From Halalkalicoccus sp. NIPERK01 (GTDB lineage: Archaea > Halobacteriota > Halobacteria > Halobacteriales > Halalkalicoccaceae): DNA of 64,000 nucleotides. The notes below the pieces were generated by a model, which did no database searches, was not told where the DNA came from, and saw only the letters and a program-made list of their open reading frames with translations. The translations under genes were made by a program, and so were the position numbers. Below, one piece after another: positions 49,782 to 59,098 of the stretch. The stretch spans positions 496,001-560,000 of the forward strand of contig NZ_JASVVV010000001.1 in NCBI RefSeq assembly GCF_030287405.1. Direction: 5' to 3'. Positions within the stretch are counted from its first letter, which is position 1. Each line of letters opens with the position of its first letter.

Positions 49782-50390
49782 TCACCCAAGGGCACCCATC
49801 GAGTAGTAAAACCGCTGGAGTGCGGTGAGGTGACCGACGACGGCGAACAGCACGAGCAGCCAGCCCACGAGCGTGAACCAGACGACCGTCACCGGGACCA
49901 GCCCGGTGAGCACCGCGACGACCCCGACGAGGACGAGTCGATCGGCCCGCCCGAGCAACCCCCCGTAGACGCGATCCAGCCCCACGGCCTGCGCCTGCGT
50001 TCCGAGGTACGAGGTCATCAACACGCCGGTGACGGCGACGAAGCCCAGCGCGTACTCCCCGATCCCCGCCGCGAGTCCGGCGATGATCAGGATGTCCGCG
50101 TAGCGATCGAGGACGTGGTCGAGCAGGTCGCCTGCGGTCGAGGCGACGTTCTGTCGGCGCGCGAGCGCCCCGTCCAGTAAGTCGAGCGCCCCGTTCAGCA
50201 GAACGAGCAGCGCTCCGACGAGATACCACCCCGGGTTCGCGCCGGCGACGTAGAAGGCGCCGGCGGCGACGCCCGCGAGCGCGAACGCGAGGACGCTCAC
50301 GCCGTTGGGGGTCAACCCCACCCTGTCGGCGCCCTCCACGAACGGTTCGAGCGCGCGATCCGCGAGCGGGCGGTACTTGTCGAGGGTCAC
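49782..50390 (-). CDS. CDP-alcohol phosphatidyltransferase
   Basis: 202 residues, about six membrane segments. The class signature is intact: LDGALARRQNVASTAGDLLD continuing HVLDRYAD, i.e. DG-x2-AR-x8-G-x3-D-x3-D. Such enzymes join CDP-archaeol to an alcohol such as inositol phosphate or glycerol phosphate at the membrane. It is coupled to the kinase gene upstream by ATGA. Confidence 0.9.
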   Translation of the reverse strand: MTLDKYRPLADRALEPFVEGADRVGLTPNGVSVLAFALAGVAAGAFYVAGANPGWYLVGALLVLLNGALDLLDGALARRQNVASTAGDLLDHVLDRYADILIIAGLAAGIGEYALGFVAVTGVLMTSYLGTQAQAVGLDRVYGGLLGRADRLVLVGVVAVLTGLVPVTVVWFTLVGWLLVLFAVVGHLTALQRFYYSMGALG

Positions 50391-50929
50391 GAGAACGTCA
50401 CCTCCCCGGCGTTCGGGTCGCGCTCGCCCGCGAGGACGCGCTCGATCTCGTGGGCAACCTCGGCGGGCGTGCGTCCGGTCGTGTTGATCTCGTAGACGTT
50501 CTCCAGCCCGTGTTCGGCGACCGCCTCCGAGAGGATCAGGTCGAGTTCCTCGCTCTCTCGGTTCTCGCGAGCGTAGCGAGCGAGGGCTTGGGGCGACTTC
50601 GTTGACCCCGTGTTCTCCTTCGCTTTCGCCTCGCTCTCCCCGCGCTCGCGGAGTCGCCGCTCGAGTTCGGCGGGGTCACACCGGAGGACGATCACCTTCT
50701 CGGCGGGGAGGTGGTGTGCGAGGTGTGACTCGACGATCCCTCCTCGATCCCCGACGAACTCCCGAAGGGCATCGAGGTCGACCACGAGGCTGTCGCGGGC
50801 CTCGTCGCGCTCGGTGTACAGGCCCTCGCGTTCGACGACCTCGTTCAGGTGGAGGACGTCGTGATCCGCGAGGCGTTCGGTCGCGCTCGTCTTGCCCGTT
50901 CCGGGGGTGCCGGTGACGACGACCCTCAT
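50387..50929 (-). CDS. AK6/Fap7-type adenylate kinase with a 17-residue insertion
   Basis: 180 residues from ATG 50929. Walker A is GTPGTGKTSATERLA; the family's LHLNEVVEREGLY and GGIVESHLAHHLPAEKVIVL follow. The lid region should read about KEN-xESE-LDLIL, but here TGSTKSPQALARYAREN (residues ~107-123) is inserted in frame. It phosphorylates AMP and, as Fap7, helps small-subunit maturation. It overlaps hisC and the CDP-alcohol gene by ATGA at each end. Confidence 0.88.
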   Translation of the reverse strand: MRVVVTGTPGTGKTSATERLADHDVLHLNEVVEREGLYTERDEARDSLVVDLDALREFVGDRGGIVESHLAHHLPAEKVIVLRCDPAELERRLRERGESEAKAKENTGSTKSPQALARYARENRESEELDLILSEAVAEHGLENVYEINTTGRTPAEVAHEIERVLAGERDPNAGEVTFS

Positions 50930-52005
50930 GTCGCCTCCCGGAGGACCTCGTTGCACTCGGTGATCGCCCGGCGGGTCTCCTCCTCGGTCCCGCAGGTGAT
51001 CCGGATACACTCGGGGAGCCCGAAGCTCGTACAGTCCCGGACGATGACTCCCCGCTCTTGGAGTTCGTCTGCGACCCCGCTCGCGTCGCCAACCTCCACG
51101 AGGACGAAGTTGCCCGCGCTCTCCCACGTGCGGGCGTCGAGACGTTCGTACATCCGCTCGCGTGCGGCGTGTGCGACCTCGATCGAGCGCTCGACGTGCT
51201 CGGCGTCGTCGAGCGCCGCGAGGCCGGCCCGGCAGGCGATCTCGCTGGCGGCGAAGGGGGTGTTCACCCGCGCGTAGGCGTCGGCCCACGACCCGGGTAC
51301 CAGCGCGTAGCCCAGTCGGAGGCCCGCCAGCCCGTAGGCCTTCGAGAACGTCCTGAGGACCGCGACGTCGTCGCGCGTCTCGACCAGCGAGACGGCGCTG
51401 GGGCGGTCGGAGAACTCCCCGTAGGCCTCGTCGACCACGATCAGCGTCCCGTCGTCGGTTCGCTCGGCCAGTTCCTCGACCTCCGAGAGTGGGACCTCCG
51501 AGCCGGTGGGGTTGTGCGGGCTGGTGAGGTAGACGATCCGCTCGCCGTCGTAGTCGGCGAGGATCTTTTCCGCACGCTGCTCGAACTCCTCGGCCTTCGA
51601 GACCGGATAGGTGGTCACCTCGCCGTGGTGGTACCGGGCGCTCATCCCGTAGTAGGCGAAGCCCGGTTCCGGAACCAGAACGCCGTCGCCCGGTTCGAGG
51701 GTGGCTCTCGAAAGGTAATCGAGCGCGCCGTCCCCGCCCGCCGCGAGCCAGACCTGGTTCGCGGAGAGGTCCCACCGCTCGGCGAGTTCGGCGGTGAGGT
51801 CCGCGTGGGAGGCCTTCGGGTAGGTGTGGACCCGATCGGCGTGTGCGCGGATGGCCTCGACGGCCGCCGGGGACGGCCCTAAGGGGTTCTCGTTGGAGGC
51901 GAGTTTCACGAGCGAGTCGGGATCGAGCCCCAACTCGCGGGCGACCTCCTCTACCCCCCGCCCGGCCTCGTAGGCGGTGTGCGAGGAGAGATCCCGTGGG
52001 TGCAT
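50926..52005 (-). CDS. hisC: histidinol-phosphate aminotransferase
   Basis: 359 residues from ATG 52005. The class I/II PLP fold is clear: SNENPLGPSPAAVEAIR, AAGGDGALDYLSRATLEPGD, SPHNPTGSEVPLSEVE, VVDEAYGEF and TFSKAYGLAGLRLGYAL with the PLP Lys. It makes histidinol phosphate in histidine synthesis. It starts an operon with the kinase and the CDP-alcohol transferase genes. Confidence 0.93.
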   Translation of the reverse strand: MHPRDLSSHTAYEAGRGVEEVARELGLDPDSLVKLASNENPLGPSPAAVEAIRAHADRVHTYPKASHADLTAELAERWDLSANQVWLAAGGDGALDYLSRATLEPGDGVLVPEPGFAYYGMSARYHHGEVTTYPVSKAEEFEQRAEKILADYDGERIVYLTSPHNPTGSEVPLSEVEELAERTDDGTLIVVDEAYGEFSDRPSAVSLVETRDDVAVLRTFSKAYGLAGLRLGYALVPGSWADAYARVNTPFAASEIACRAGLAALDDAEHVERSIEVAHAARERMYERLDARTWESAGNFVLVEVGDASGVADELQERGVIVRDCTSFGLPECIRITCGTEEETRRAITECNEVLREAT

Positions 52006-52093
52006 GGTCGCCCAAAATCGGGCGGCGATATTAAGCGTGGTTACACGCGTCCGTCCCGTCGAAGCGAGGACGACGGAGCGGGCGTTCGGAACG

Positions 52094-52822
52094 CTACGGC
52101 TGGCGCACGTCGTGTTCGAGCGTCCCGATCCCCTCGATCTCGACTTCCACCCGCTCGCCGTCCGAAAGCGGGCCGACGCCCTCGGGGGTGCCCGTCGCGA
52201 TCACGTCGCCGGGCTCTAAGGTCATGTAGCGGGTGATCTCGGCGATCAGTTCGGGGATCGAGAAGATGAGGTGATCGAGGGTCGAGTCCTGTCGAATCTC
52301 GCCGTCGACTCGCAACTGGATCCGCGCGTCGTCCGGGACCTCGTCGGGCGTCGCGAGCACGGGCCCCATCGGTGCGGCGTTGTCGAAGGCCTTTCCGCGG
52401 ACCCAGTTCTGCTCTCTGTCCTGATCGTCCCGATTCGAGAGGTCGTCGAAGCAGGTGTAGCCCGCGACGACGTCCTCGGCGTCGGCTTCGCTCACGTTTC
52501 GACACTGCTCGCCGATGACGGCCGCGAGTTCTGCCTCGTGTTCGATATACCGATCCTCGGGCAGGGTCACGGTGTCGCCGTGGCCCGCGAGCGCGTTCGG
52601 CGGCTTGAGAAACAGGAGGGGGCGATCGGGGACGTCCTCGTCGCGCTCCTCGGCGTGGGCGGCGTAGTTCCGGCCGATGCAGACGATCTTCGTGGGCTCA
52701 CACGGCGGGAGGACGTCGACCTCCTTCGAATCGTACGTCTCGCCGGCGAAGCTGATCTCCCCCTCGCTCCACTCGCCCCGTCGGACGGACCCTGCGGGAT
52801 CGCGGAATCGAACGCGGTGCAT
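52094..52822 (-). CDS. fumarylacetoacetate hydrolase-family protein
   Basis: 242 residues from ATG 52822. CIGRNYAAHAEERDEDVPDR, LFLKPPNALAGHGDTV, YIEHEAELAAVIG (metal-binding Glu residues) and GDVIATGTPEGVGPLSDGE are the FAH signature. Activity may be acylpyruvate hydrolase or oxaloacetate decarboxylase. It is divergent from the UPF0173 gene. Confidence 0.92.
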   Translation of the reverse strand: MHRVRFRDPAGSVRRGEWSEGEISFAGETYDSKEVDVLPPCEPTKIVCIGRNYAAHAEERDEDVPDRPLLFLKPPNALAGHGDTVTLPEDRYIEHEAELAAVIGEQCRNVSEADAEDVVAGYTCFDDLSNRDDQDREQNWVRGKAFDNAAPMGPVLATPDEVPDDARIQLRVDGEIRQDSTLDHLIFSIPELIAEITRYMTLEPGDVIATGTPEGVGPLSDGERVEVEIEGIGTLEHDVRQP

Positions 52823-52932
52823 GGGTCGACCTCTGAACGCGGGACCAAAAGGTTTCGTTCGGCGGCAGGTTCGTCTCGGACCGCGGAGCATGCGGCACCT
52901 TTTATGGGCGAGTCGACCGATGATCGACCCGT

Positions 52933-53661
52933 ATGGAACTCACCTGGCACGGCCACTCGACGTGGCACGTTTCTGTAGGGGATACCGACCTCCTGATCGA
53001 CCCGTTCTTCGACAACCCGAAGACCGATCTGGAACCCACTGATATCGAGACGCCCGACTACGTCCTGCTCACGCACGGCCACGCCGACCACATCGGCCAC
53101 GCCGGCGAGTTCTCGGAGGCGACGCTCGTGGCGAACCCCGAACTCGTCGCCTACGCCAAAGACGAGTTCGGCTTCGAGGACGCCGTCGGCGGCATGGGGA
53201 TGAACCTCGGGGGCACCGTCGAGTGCGGCGACGCCTACGTGACGATGCACCGCGCGGACCACACCAACGGCATCGACACCGACTACGAGTACTCGGCGGG
53301 GATGCCCGCGGGCTACGTGATCAGCGATACGAAGCCCACGCAGGTCGCAGACGAGGAGAGCCTGAGCTTCTATCACGCCGGCGACACCGGCCTGATGACC
53401 GAGATGCGCGAGGTCATCGGCCCGTATCTCGAACCCGACGCCGCCGCGCTCCCCGCGGGCGATCACTTCACGATGGGGCCGTGGCAGGCCGCGGTCGCCG
53501 TCGACTGGCTTGACGTGGACTACGCCTTCCCGATGCACTACGACACCTTCCCGCCGATCGAGATCGACACCGACGACTTCGTCCGTGAGGTCGAGGCGAC
53601 CGGAAGCGACGCCGAGGTCCACGTCCTCGAGGGCGACGAGACGTTCGACCTGGGCGCGTGA
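52933..53661 (+). CDS. UPF0173-type metallo-beta-lactamase-fold hydrolase
   Basis: 242 residues. [36 protein letters not shown] (H-x-H-x-D-H), [10 protein letters not shown] and [15 protein letters not shown] give the two-metal site. The family is a cytosolic hydrolase of unknown substrate. An AT-poor promoter separates it from the FAH gene. Confidence 0.93.
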   Translation: MELTWHGHSTWHVSVGDTDLLIDPFFDNPKTDLEPTDIETPDYVLLTHGHADHIGHAGEFSEATLVANPELVAYAKDEFGFEDAVGGMGMNLGGTVECGDAYVTMHRADHTNGIDTDYEYSAGMPAGYVISDTKPTQVADEESLSFYHAGDTGLMTEMREVIGPYLEPDAAALPAGDHFTMGPWQAAVAVDWLDVDYAFPMHYDTFPPIEIDTDDFVREVEATGSDAEVHVLEGDETFDLGA

Positions 53662-53729
53662 GGCTCGCAGGACGCGAGGGCCACCGCTTTCGCCATTCTT
53701 TAGGAGCGCCCGCGAGAAGGCCGAGTGCC

Positions 53730-54128
53730 ATGACGGACATCGAGACCACCAGCGTCAGCGAACAGGGCTTCGTGACCAACAGCCAGGTCGGCGACTTCTC
53801 GCTCACCATCGACGCGACCGACGAGGAGGGACCGAACCCCAACGACGTGCTCGTCGCCGATTACGCGTCGTGTTTCCTGCCCGCGTTCCGCGTCGGCGGC
53901 CAGCAGCGCGACCACGACGACCTCGGAAAGCTCCAGATCGACGCCGAGGCCGACCTCGACGACGGGGACGACATCAGCGCGATCCGCTTCGACATCTACG
54001 TCGAGGAGGACCTCTCGGACGACGAGGCCGAGGAGATCACCGAGCGCGCGGAGGGGATCTGTCACGTCCACGCGGCGCTGCGCGAGGAACTCGAAGCCGA
54101 CATCAACGTCGAAACCGACGCGTTCTGA
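53730..54128 (+). CDS. OsmC-family peroxidase-like protein, first tandem copy
   Basis: 132 residues from ATG 53730. OsmC features are the NDVLVADYASCFLPAFRVGG helix with the first reactive Cys and the later AEGICHVHAAL with the second. The family reduces organic hydroperoxides or binds oxidised thiols. It is followed by a paralogue at 54216, and a TCTTTAGG box lies upstream. Confidence 0.88.
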   Translation: MTDIETTSVSEQGFVTNSQVGDFSLTIDATDEEGPNPNDVLVADYASCFLPAFRVGGQQRDHDDLGKLQIDAEADLDDGDDISAIRFDIYVEEDLSDDEAEEITERAEGICHVHAALREELEADINVETDAF

Positions 54129-54215
54129 ATCGGTCGACCGGGGTCAGCCCACGACATCGGGGTCGATTTTCCGAGAAAAACACTTACACTACAGCCGGGC
54201 GTCTACCGGAACGCA

Positions 54216-54611
54216 ATGACAAAAGAGGTAGTCAGCACCAGCGAGGAGGGGTTCCAGTCGACCAACTCGGTCCGTGACTTCGAACTCACGATCGACGCCG
54301 AGGGCGAGGAGACGCCCGACACGGTCGAGACGCTGCTCGCGGACTACGCCGCGTGTTACGTCCCGGCGCTGCGCGTCGGCGGCCAGCAGCGCGGCGTCGA
54401 CGACCTCGGGAGGATCGAGAACACGGTCACCGGCGAGGTGAACGACGACGGGAAGCTCACGTCCATCGAGTTCGACATCGCGGTCGAGGCCGACGTCGAC
54501 GACGAGACCGGCCAGCAGGTCGTCGACCGGGCGAACGAACTCTGTAAGGTCCACGACGCGCTGAAGGAGTCGCTCCACGCCGACACCACCATCGAGGGCG
54601 ACGCGGCCTAA
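54216..54611 (+). CDS. OsmC-family protein, second tandem copy
   Basis: 131 residues. LLADYAACYVPALRVGGQQR and ANELCKVHDALKESLHAD match the first copy, clearly a tandem duplication that has diverged to roughly half identity by eye. It has its own AT-rich upstream (AAAACACTTACACTACAG), so it may be controlled separately. Confidence 0.88.
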   Translation: MTKEVVSTSEEGFQSTNSVRDFELTIDAEGEETPDTVETLLADYAACYVPALRVGGQQRGVDDLGRIENTVTGEVNDDGKLTSIEFDIAVEADVDDETGQQVVDRANELCKVHDALKESLHADTTIEGDAA

Positions 54612-54646
54612 CGCTCCCCGGTCTTTTTTCGAAAAACGGCGTTCGA

Positions 54647-55087
54647 TCAGCGGGGCGTCTCGATCGCGCCGAGCTGCTCAAGCAGCCCGAGCATGTCGAA
54701 GGTCGCCCACGTCTCGGCCACTTTTCCGTCCGCGAGGCGATGCATGACGTTCCCGGTCAGTTCGACGCGCTTGCCGGTGGGTTCGATCCCCATGAACTCG
54801 CCCTCGTGGGTGCCGGTCTCGGTCGCGCGGAACGCGACCAGATCGCCCTCCGCGACCATCGCGTCGATCGTCATCTCGACGTCCGGAAAGGCCGTCCGCC
54901 ACATCTCGACGGTCTCCTTGAACCCCTCGGGGCCGCGTTTCTCCTCGGGGAGACTGGGGTCGTGTCGCACGTACTCCGCGGCGAAGAGTTCGTCGACCAC
55001 GTCGTAGTCACCCCCGTTGACGACCTCCCGAATGAAGCGCCGAACGAGTCCTTTGTTCTGTTCTTCCACGTTGAGTTGCTGTGTCAT
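54647..55087 (-). CDS. SnoaL-like ester cyclase family protein
   Basis: 146 residues from ATG 55087. The cone-shaped SnoaL fold is indicated by NKGLVRRFIREVVNGGDYD, FAAEYVRHDPSLP, FPDVEMTIDAMVAEGDLVAF and GKVAETWATFDMLGLLEQLG. Many such proteins are isomerases or carriers of unknown ligand. Confidence 0.88.
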   Translation of the reverse strand: MTQQLNVEEQNKGLVRRFIREVVNGGDYDVVDELFAAEYVRHDPSLPEEKRGPEGFKETVEMWRTAFPDVEMTIDAMVAEGDLVAFRATETGTHEGEFMGIEPTGKRVELTGNVMHRLADGKVAETWATFDMLGLLEQLGAIETPR

Positions 55088-55192
55088 TGTGACCACTCCT
55101 TGGGTGACTTTACCTAGCACTTATGAGACGATAACGCTGTCGTGGCCCGCGGGTGGGAAACCCTGATACTCCCGCTCTCCGAAGCGTCCGTC

Positions 55193-55663
55193 ATGAGCGA
55201 ACAGCCGTGGATGGACCGAATCGTCGGCGACCGGATGGCGGTCGACCGCGAGTTCACCGAGCGGGTCAACCAATCCCGGTTTTCGAGCCAGCAGTGGGGG
55301 CTGATCATGACCGCCGCGGAGTTCGAGATCCGCGACCCCGAGGACCCCGAGCGCGCGGAGTTGATCGCCGATACGGAGAAACTCCCCCAGATCATGCCGG
55401 AATTGGAGAAAATCGACGCGCAGGTGGGGGCGGCGAGCGGGATGGGCGGTGGTGGTTCCGTCGACTCCTCGGGTGGGCTGTTCGATTCGATCAGGGGCGC
55501 GCTCGGCCTCGGCGGGAGCGCCGGAGGCGACGACGAGGAGCGACGGGCGGCGGAGGCGCTCGTCTCGGAGTACGCCGACCGGCTACAGGGACGCCTCGAA
55601 GAACAGGGAAAGTGGGAGTCGACCTGTCGGGCCGTGGCCGATCAGAACTCGTCGCCCGCGTGA
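55193..55663 (+). CDS. DUF5799-type haloarchaeal protein
   Basis: 156 residues from ATG 55193. WMDRIVGDRMAVDREFTERV, FSSQQWGLIMTAAEFEIRDP and a Gly/Ser/Asp-rich middle recall a haloarchaeal-only family of unknown function (DUF5799, to be checked). The 3' end overlaps the convergent small gene by 22 bases. Confidence 0.75.
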   Translation: MSEQPWMDRIVGDRMAVDREFTERVNQSRFSSQQWGLIMTAAEFEIRDPEDPERAELIADTEKLPQIMPELEKIDAQVGAASGMGGGGSVDSSGGLFDSIRGALGLGGSAGGDDEERRAAEALVSEYADRLQGRLEEQGKWESTCRAVADQNSSPA

Positions 55664-55791
55664 TGGAGGCTCATCTCGCCGGCCTCGTAGATGTTGATGA
55701 GTTCGTTGACGAGTTCGTCGTAGGACTCGTCCTCCTCGCGGAGGGCGTTCAGACGCTCGATCGTCTCCTCGCTGAGGTCGACTTCCGTCAT
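55642..55791 (-). CDS. small acidic helical protein, antitoxin-like
   Basis: 49 residues from ATG 55791. TEVDLSEETIERLNALREED, then ESYDELVNELINIYEAGE resembles the short haloarchaeal RHH/VapB-like family (SEETxxRLxxLKxxxESYDE). No toxin gene lies beside it, so it is an orphan or a regulator. Confidence 0.78.
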   Translation of the reverse strand: MTEVDLSEETIERLNALREEDESYDELVNELINIYEAGEMSLHHAGDEF

Positions 55792-55898
55792 GTGCCCCCC
55801 TTCGCCGCCCGCCGTTGTAAGTGTTGGCCGTCCGCGTTCGGACCGACGAACCAGTAGGCATTTGACCGCCCGCCCGCGAAGGACAGCCAGTTTGGACA

Positions 55899-57398
55899 AT
55901 GGGCGAGGACCGGAATCGGGCCAGTTTCGTCGAGTACGGTATCGAGGACAGACCGCCGCTGTTCGAGTCGGTCCTGTTGGGACTCCAGCACTATCTGACG
56001 ATGGTCGGGGCGAACATCGCCGTCCCCCTGATCCTCGCGGGCGCGATGGGGATGCCCGCCGACGTCACCGCCCGGTTCGTCGGGACGTTCTTCGTCGTCA
56101 GCGGGGTGGCGACGCTCGCCCAGACCACCCTCGGGAACCGCTATCCCATCGTGCAGGGCGCGCCCTTCTCGATGCTCGCGCCCGCGCTGGCGATCATCGC
56201 CGTCGTCGGGACGATTCCGGGAGAGCCGGGGTGGCAGACCGACCTCGTCTACCTCCAGGGGGCGATTATCGTCGCCGCGTTCGTCCAGATTTTTATCGGG
56301 TATTTCGGACTGATCGGTCGCCTCCGGCGCTTTCTCTCCCCCGTCGTGATCGCCCCCACCATCGCGCTGATCGGGCTGGCGCTGTTCGACGCCCCACAGA
56401 TCACCGCCGCGAACCAGGACTGGCTCCTCTTGGGCCTCACTGTGGGATTGATCGTCCTCTTCTCGCAGTACCTCAAAACGCGAAGCCGTGCCTTTCAGCT
56501 GTTCCCGGTCATCCTCGGGATCGCCATCGCGTGGGTGCTCGCCGCCGTCCTCTCGGTCGCGGGGTTCTACACCCCCGACTCGCCGGGCTACGTCGCGCTC
56601 GGGCAGGTCGCCGCCGCGCCCGCGTTGATGCCGATCTACCCCTTCCAGTGGGGCCTCCCCCGCTTCGAACTCGCGCTCGCGATCGGCATGGTCGCGGGCG
56701 TGCTCGCCTCGATCGTCGAGAGCTTCGGGGACTACCAGGCGGTCGCGCGACTGACCGGCGCGGGCGCGCCCAGCGAGAAGCGCATCAACCACGGGATCGG
56801 CATGGAGGGGCTGATGAACGTCTTCTCGGGGGTCATGGGAACCGGCGGATCGACCTCCTACTCGGAGAACATCGGCGCGATCGGCCTCACCGGGGTCGCC
56901 TCCCGCTACGTCGTGCAGGTCGGTGCGGCGATCATGCTCGTGGTCGGGTTCGTGGGGTATTTCGGCCAACTCGTCGCGACCATTCCGGACCCCATCGTCG
57001 GCGGCCTGTTCGTCGCGATGTTCGGCCAGATCGTCGCCGTCGGCATCAGCACGCTGAAACACGTCGACCTCGACTCTCAGAGAAACGTCTTCGTCGTCGG
57101 TTTCGCGCTGTTCGTCGGCCTCGCGATCCCCCAGTACATGGCCAACTTCGAGAGCGCCGCGGCCTTCCGCGAACTCGCCGCCGGCGTCTCACCCCTGCTC
57201 GGTTCGCCGCTCGTGGCCGACACCGTCTTCGTCATCGGCGGCACCGGGATGGCCGTCGGCGGACTGGTCGCGCTCGTCCTCGACAACACCATCCCGGGCA
57301 CCCGGCGCGAGCGCGGCCTCGAACAGTGGGACGAGCGCACCGAGGACGACTCGGAGTTCCACAGCGCCTGGGAGCGTTTTCGAGAGACGGCGGACTGA
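55899..57398 (+). CDS. NCS2-family uracil/xanthine permease
   Basis: 499 residues, about fourteen membrane segments. Start GIEDRPPLFESVLLGLQHYL, then ASIVESFGDYQAVARLTGA and GMEGLMNVFSGVMGTGGSTS (the NCS2 core with the conserved Glu and Gly) are diagnostic. It imports a nucleobase with a cation. Which base cannot be told. Confidence 0.93.
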   Translation: MGEDRNRASFVEYGIEDRPPLFESVLLGLQHYLTMVGANIAVPLILAGAMGMPADVTARFVGTFFVVSGVATLAQTTLGNRYPIVQGAPFSMLAPALAIIAVVGTIPGEPGWQTDLVYLQGAIIVAAFVQIFIGYFGLIGRLRRFLSPVVIAPTIALIGLALFDAPQITAANQDWLLLGLTVGLIVLFSQYLKTRSRAFQLFPVILGIAIAWVLAAVLSVAGFYTPDSPGYVALGQVAAAPALMPIYPFQWGLPRFELALAIGMVAGVLASIVESFGDYQAVARLTGAGAPSEKRINHGIGMEGLMNVFSGVMGTGGSTSYSENIGAIGLTGVASRYVVQVGAAIMLVVGFVGYFGQLVATIPDPIVGGLFVAMFGQIVAVGISTLKHVDLDSQRNVFVVGFALFVGLAIPQYMANFESAAAFRELAAGVSPLLGSPLVADTVFVIGGTGMAVGGLVALVLDNTIPGTRRERGLEQWDERTEDDSEFHSAWERFRETAD

Positions 57399-57445
57399 GC
57401 ACCGACTCCGATCGACCGTCCGTACTCGGTGCGCGGGCCTTCCGG

Positions 57446-58009
57446 CTACGCCTCGCGCCACTTGATCGAACAGCCACGCGAGGGGCGTTCCTCGACGGCG
57501 ACCTCCCCGCCCGCGAGGGCCGACTCGATGGCCTCGCGCATGTCGTGTTCGGTCGGTTCGGCGTCGGGGTCGTGGGCGTCGTCGATCCGGCCGTGGTAGA
57601 CGAGGCGAAACTCCCCTCCCTCCTCTCGAAAGAGGAACGGATCCGGCGTACAGACCGCGCCGTAGGCGCGCGCGACCTCCTGGGACTCGTCGCGCAGGTA
57701 GGCGTCGTACTCGACGGTGCCGTCGGCGACGAGTTCCTCCATTCGCTCGAAGGAGTCCTCGGGATATTCTTCGGAGTCGTTGGCGTTGATCCCGACGACC
57801 GCCACCTCGTCGTAGTCGGCCGCGATGTCGTTCAGCGGCTCGATCTTCGCCCTCGCGTAGGGACAGTGGTTGCAGGTGAAGACCACGAGGAGGAGTTCGT
57901 GATCCGCGAAATCGGTCGGGGAGTGCGTCTCGCCGTCGGTTCCGAGGAGGTCGAACTCGGGGGCCGGGTCGCCGCGTTCGAGGTCGCTGTCGGACGCTTG
58001 GAGTGCCAT
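57446..58009 (-). CDS. thioredoxin-fold redoxin (AhpC/TSA-like)
   Basis: 187 residues. GDPAPEFDLLGTDGETHSPT, LLLVVFTCNHCPYARAKIEP with the C-x-x-C (CNHC) and AYGAVCTPDPFLF with the cis-Pro region match the redoxin family often found in archaea. It is a likely cytosolic thiol reductase or peroxiredoxin-like protein. Confidence 0.9.
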   Translation of the reverse strand: MALQASDSDLERGDPAPEFDLLGTDGETHSPTDFADHELLLVVFTCNHCPYARAKIEPLNDIAADYDEVAVVGINANDSEEYPEDSFERMEELVADGTVEYDAYLRDESQEVARAYGAVCTPDPFLFREEGGEFRLVYHGRIDDAHDPDAEPTEHDMREAIESALAGGEVAVEERPSRGCSIKWREA

Positions 58010-58051
58010 ACCGACACTGGGGCCGACGACGGCAAAAGCGTTGACCCGCGA

Positions 58052-58468
58052 TCACTCGACGGCCGTGAGGTAGACCGCGAGGGCAGCAAAGCCGATCCCG
58101 GCGGCCTTCCGCGCCGTGAGCGGTTCGTCGAGCGCGACGAACCCCACCAGCGAACTCGTGACGATGAACATCCCGAAGACCGGGACGACGACGCTGACCG
58201 GCCCCATCGCGAGCGCGCGGTAGTACGCGAGGATACCCACCGCGAGACAGATCCCGGCGGCGTACATGTAGGGCGCGTCGGGGTGGGTGAGGTACTCCGC
58301 GACGGGTTCCCGGGAGAAGACGACGACGGCGGCGGCACCGATCACGAGCATGGTGTTCGAGACGATGACGGCGACGTCGCTGGGCACGTCGGTCGTGGCG
58401 ACGCTCATCAGCGGGGCGACGAAGGTGTACGCGAGCAGCGCCAGAAGCGCCCACAGCAGGTAGTTCAT
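58052..58468 (-). CDS. EamA/DMT-type membrane protein, half-size
   Basis: 138 residues from ATG 58468, four or five membrane segments. GICLAVGILAYYRALAMGPV, then VPVFGMFIVTSSLVGFVALD and EPLTARKAAGIGFAALAVYL are the EamA repeat. It is one EamA unit long, so it probably works as a dimer, like SMR/DMT exporters. Confidence 0.86.
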   Translation of the reverse strand: MNYLLWALLALLAYTFVAPLMSVATTDVPSDVAVIVSNTMLVIGAAAVVVFSREPVAEYLTHPDAPYMYAAGICLAVGILAYYRALAMGPVSVVVPVFGMFIVTSSLVGFVALDEPLTARKAAGIGFAALAVYLTAVE

Positions 58469-58568
58469 ACCGAAATTTCCCCCGCGGATCCGGTATGCGT
58501 TGCGATCCCGGCAGGGTGAATATTCGGCCGGAAGCAAGCCTTATCCTCCCGGAGTCGGCTCTCCCTGT

Positions 58569-59054
58569 ATGGAGCCGAAACGCGAACTGCTCGACGCCCT
58601 CTGTGCGAACGCCCGCACCGAGACGGCGGACCTCGCGCGCCAGACCGGCCTCTCCGAGAGCGAGGTCGAGGCGACCATCGCCGACCTCGAAGACGAGGGA
58701 ACGATCCGGGGCTATCAGGCGATCGTCGACTGGGAGGCGGTCGACGAGGACCACGCCCGCGCCGCGGTCGAACTCAACGTCACGCTCGACCGCGAGACGG
58801 GCTACGCGGAGGTCTCCGAGCGCCTCGCGAAGTTCCCCGAGGTCTCCTCGCTGCACCTCGTCAGCGGGAACTACGACTTCCTGATGATCGTTGAGGCGGG
58901 TTCAGTGAGAAAGATCTCCCGGTTCGTCAGCGAGAAGGTCGCGCCCGTCCCCGAGGTGACCCAGACGGTGACCCACTTCGTGATGGAGACGTACAAGGAG
59001 GGCGGCATCGAGATGGACGGCGACGACGACGACCGCCTGTCGGTCTCGCCATGA
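58569..59054 (+). CDS. Lrp/AsnC-family regulator
   Basis: 161 residues from ATG 58569. An AsnC HTH (ETADLARQTGLSESEVEATI) and the effector domain (VSERLAKFPEVSSLHLVSGN, YDFLMIVEAGSVRKISRFV) are complete, with an acidic tail. Its stop overlaps a 15-codon frame that leads into the aminotransferase gene, which it probably controls. Confidence 0.92.
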   Translation: MEPKRELLDALCANARTETADLARQTGLSESEVEATIADLEDEGTIRGYQAIVDWEAVDEDHARAAVELNVTLDRETGYAEVSERLAKFPEVSSLHLVSGNYDFLMIVEAGSVRKISRFVSEKVAPVPEVTQTVTHFVMETYKEGGIEMDGDDDDRLSVSP

Positions 59055-59098
59055 CGCGGTCGGTCCGCCCGGCGGGTCGTCGGAGGTGGCTCGCGTGA
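59051..59098 (+). CDS. 15-codon bridging frame between lrp and aminotransferase
   Basis: ATG 59051 overlaps the Lrp stop (ATGA) and its TGA overlaps the aminotransferase GTG (GTGA at 59095). It encodes MTRSVRPAGRRRWLA. Both overlaps together suggest a relay that carries ribosomes from one gene to the next; the peptide itself may be meaningless. Confidence 0.3.
   Translation: MTRSVRPAGRRRWLA

Noticed and set aside
53730-54611. Tandem OsmC genes considered as a recent duplication of interest.
   Set aside because: They have diverged to about half identity with separate upstream regions; tandem OsmC paralogues are ordinary.
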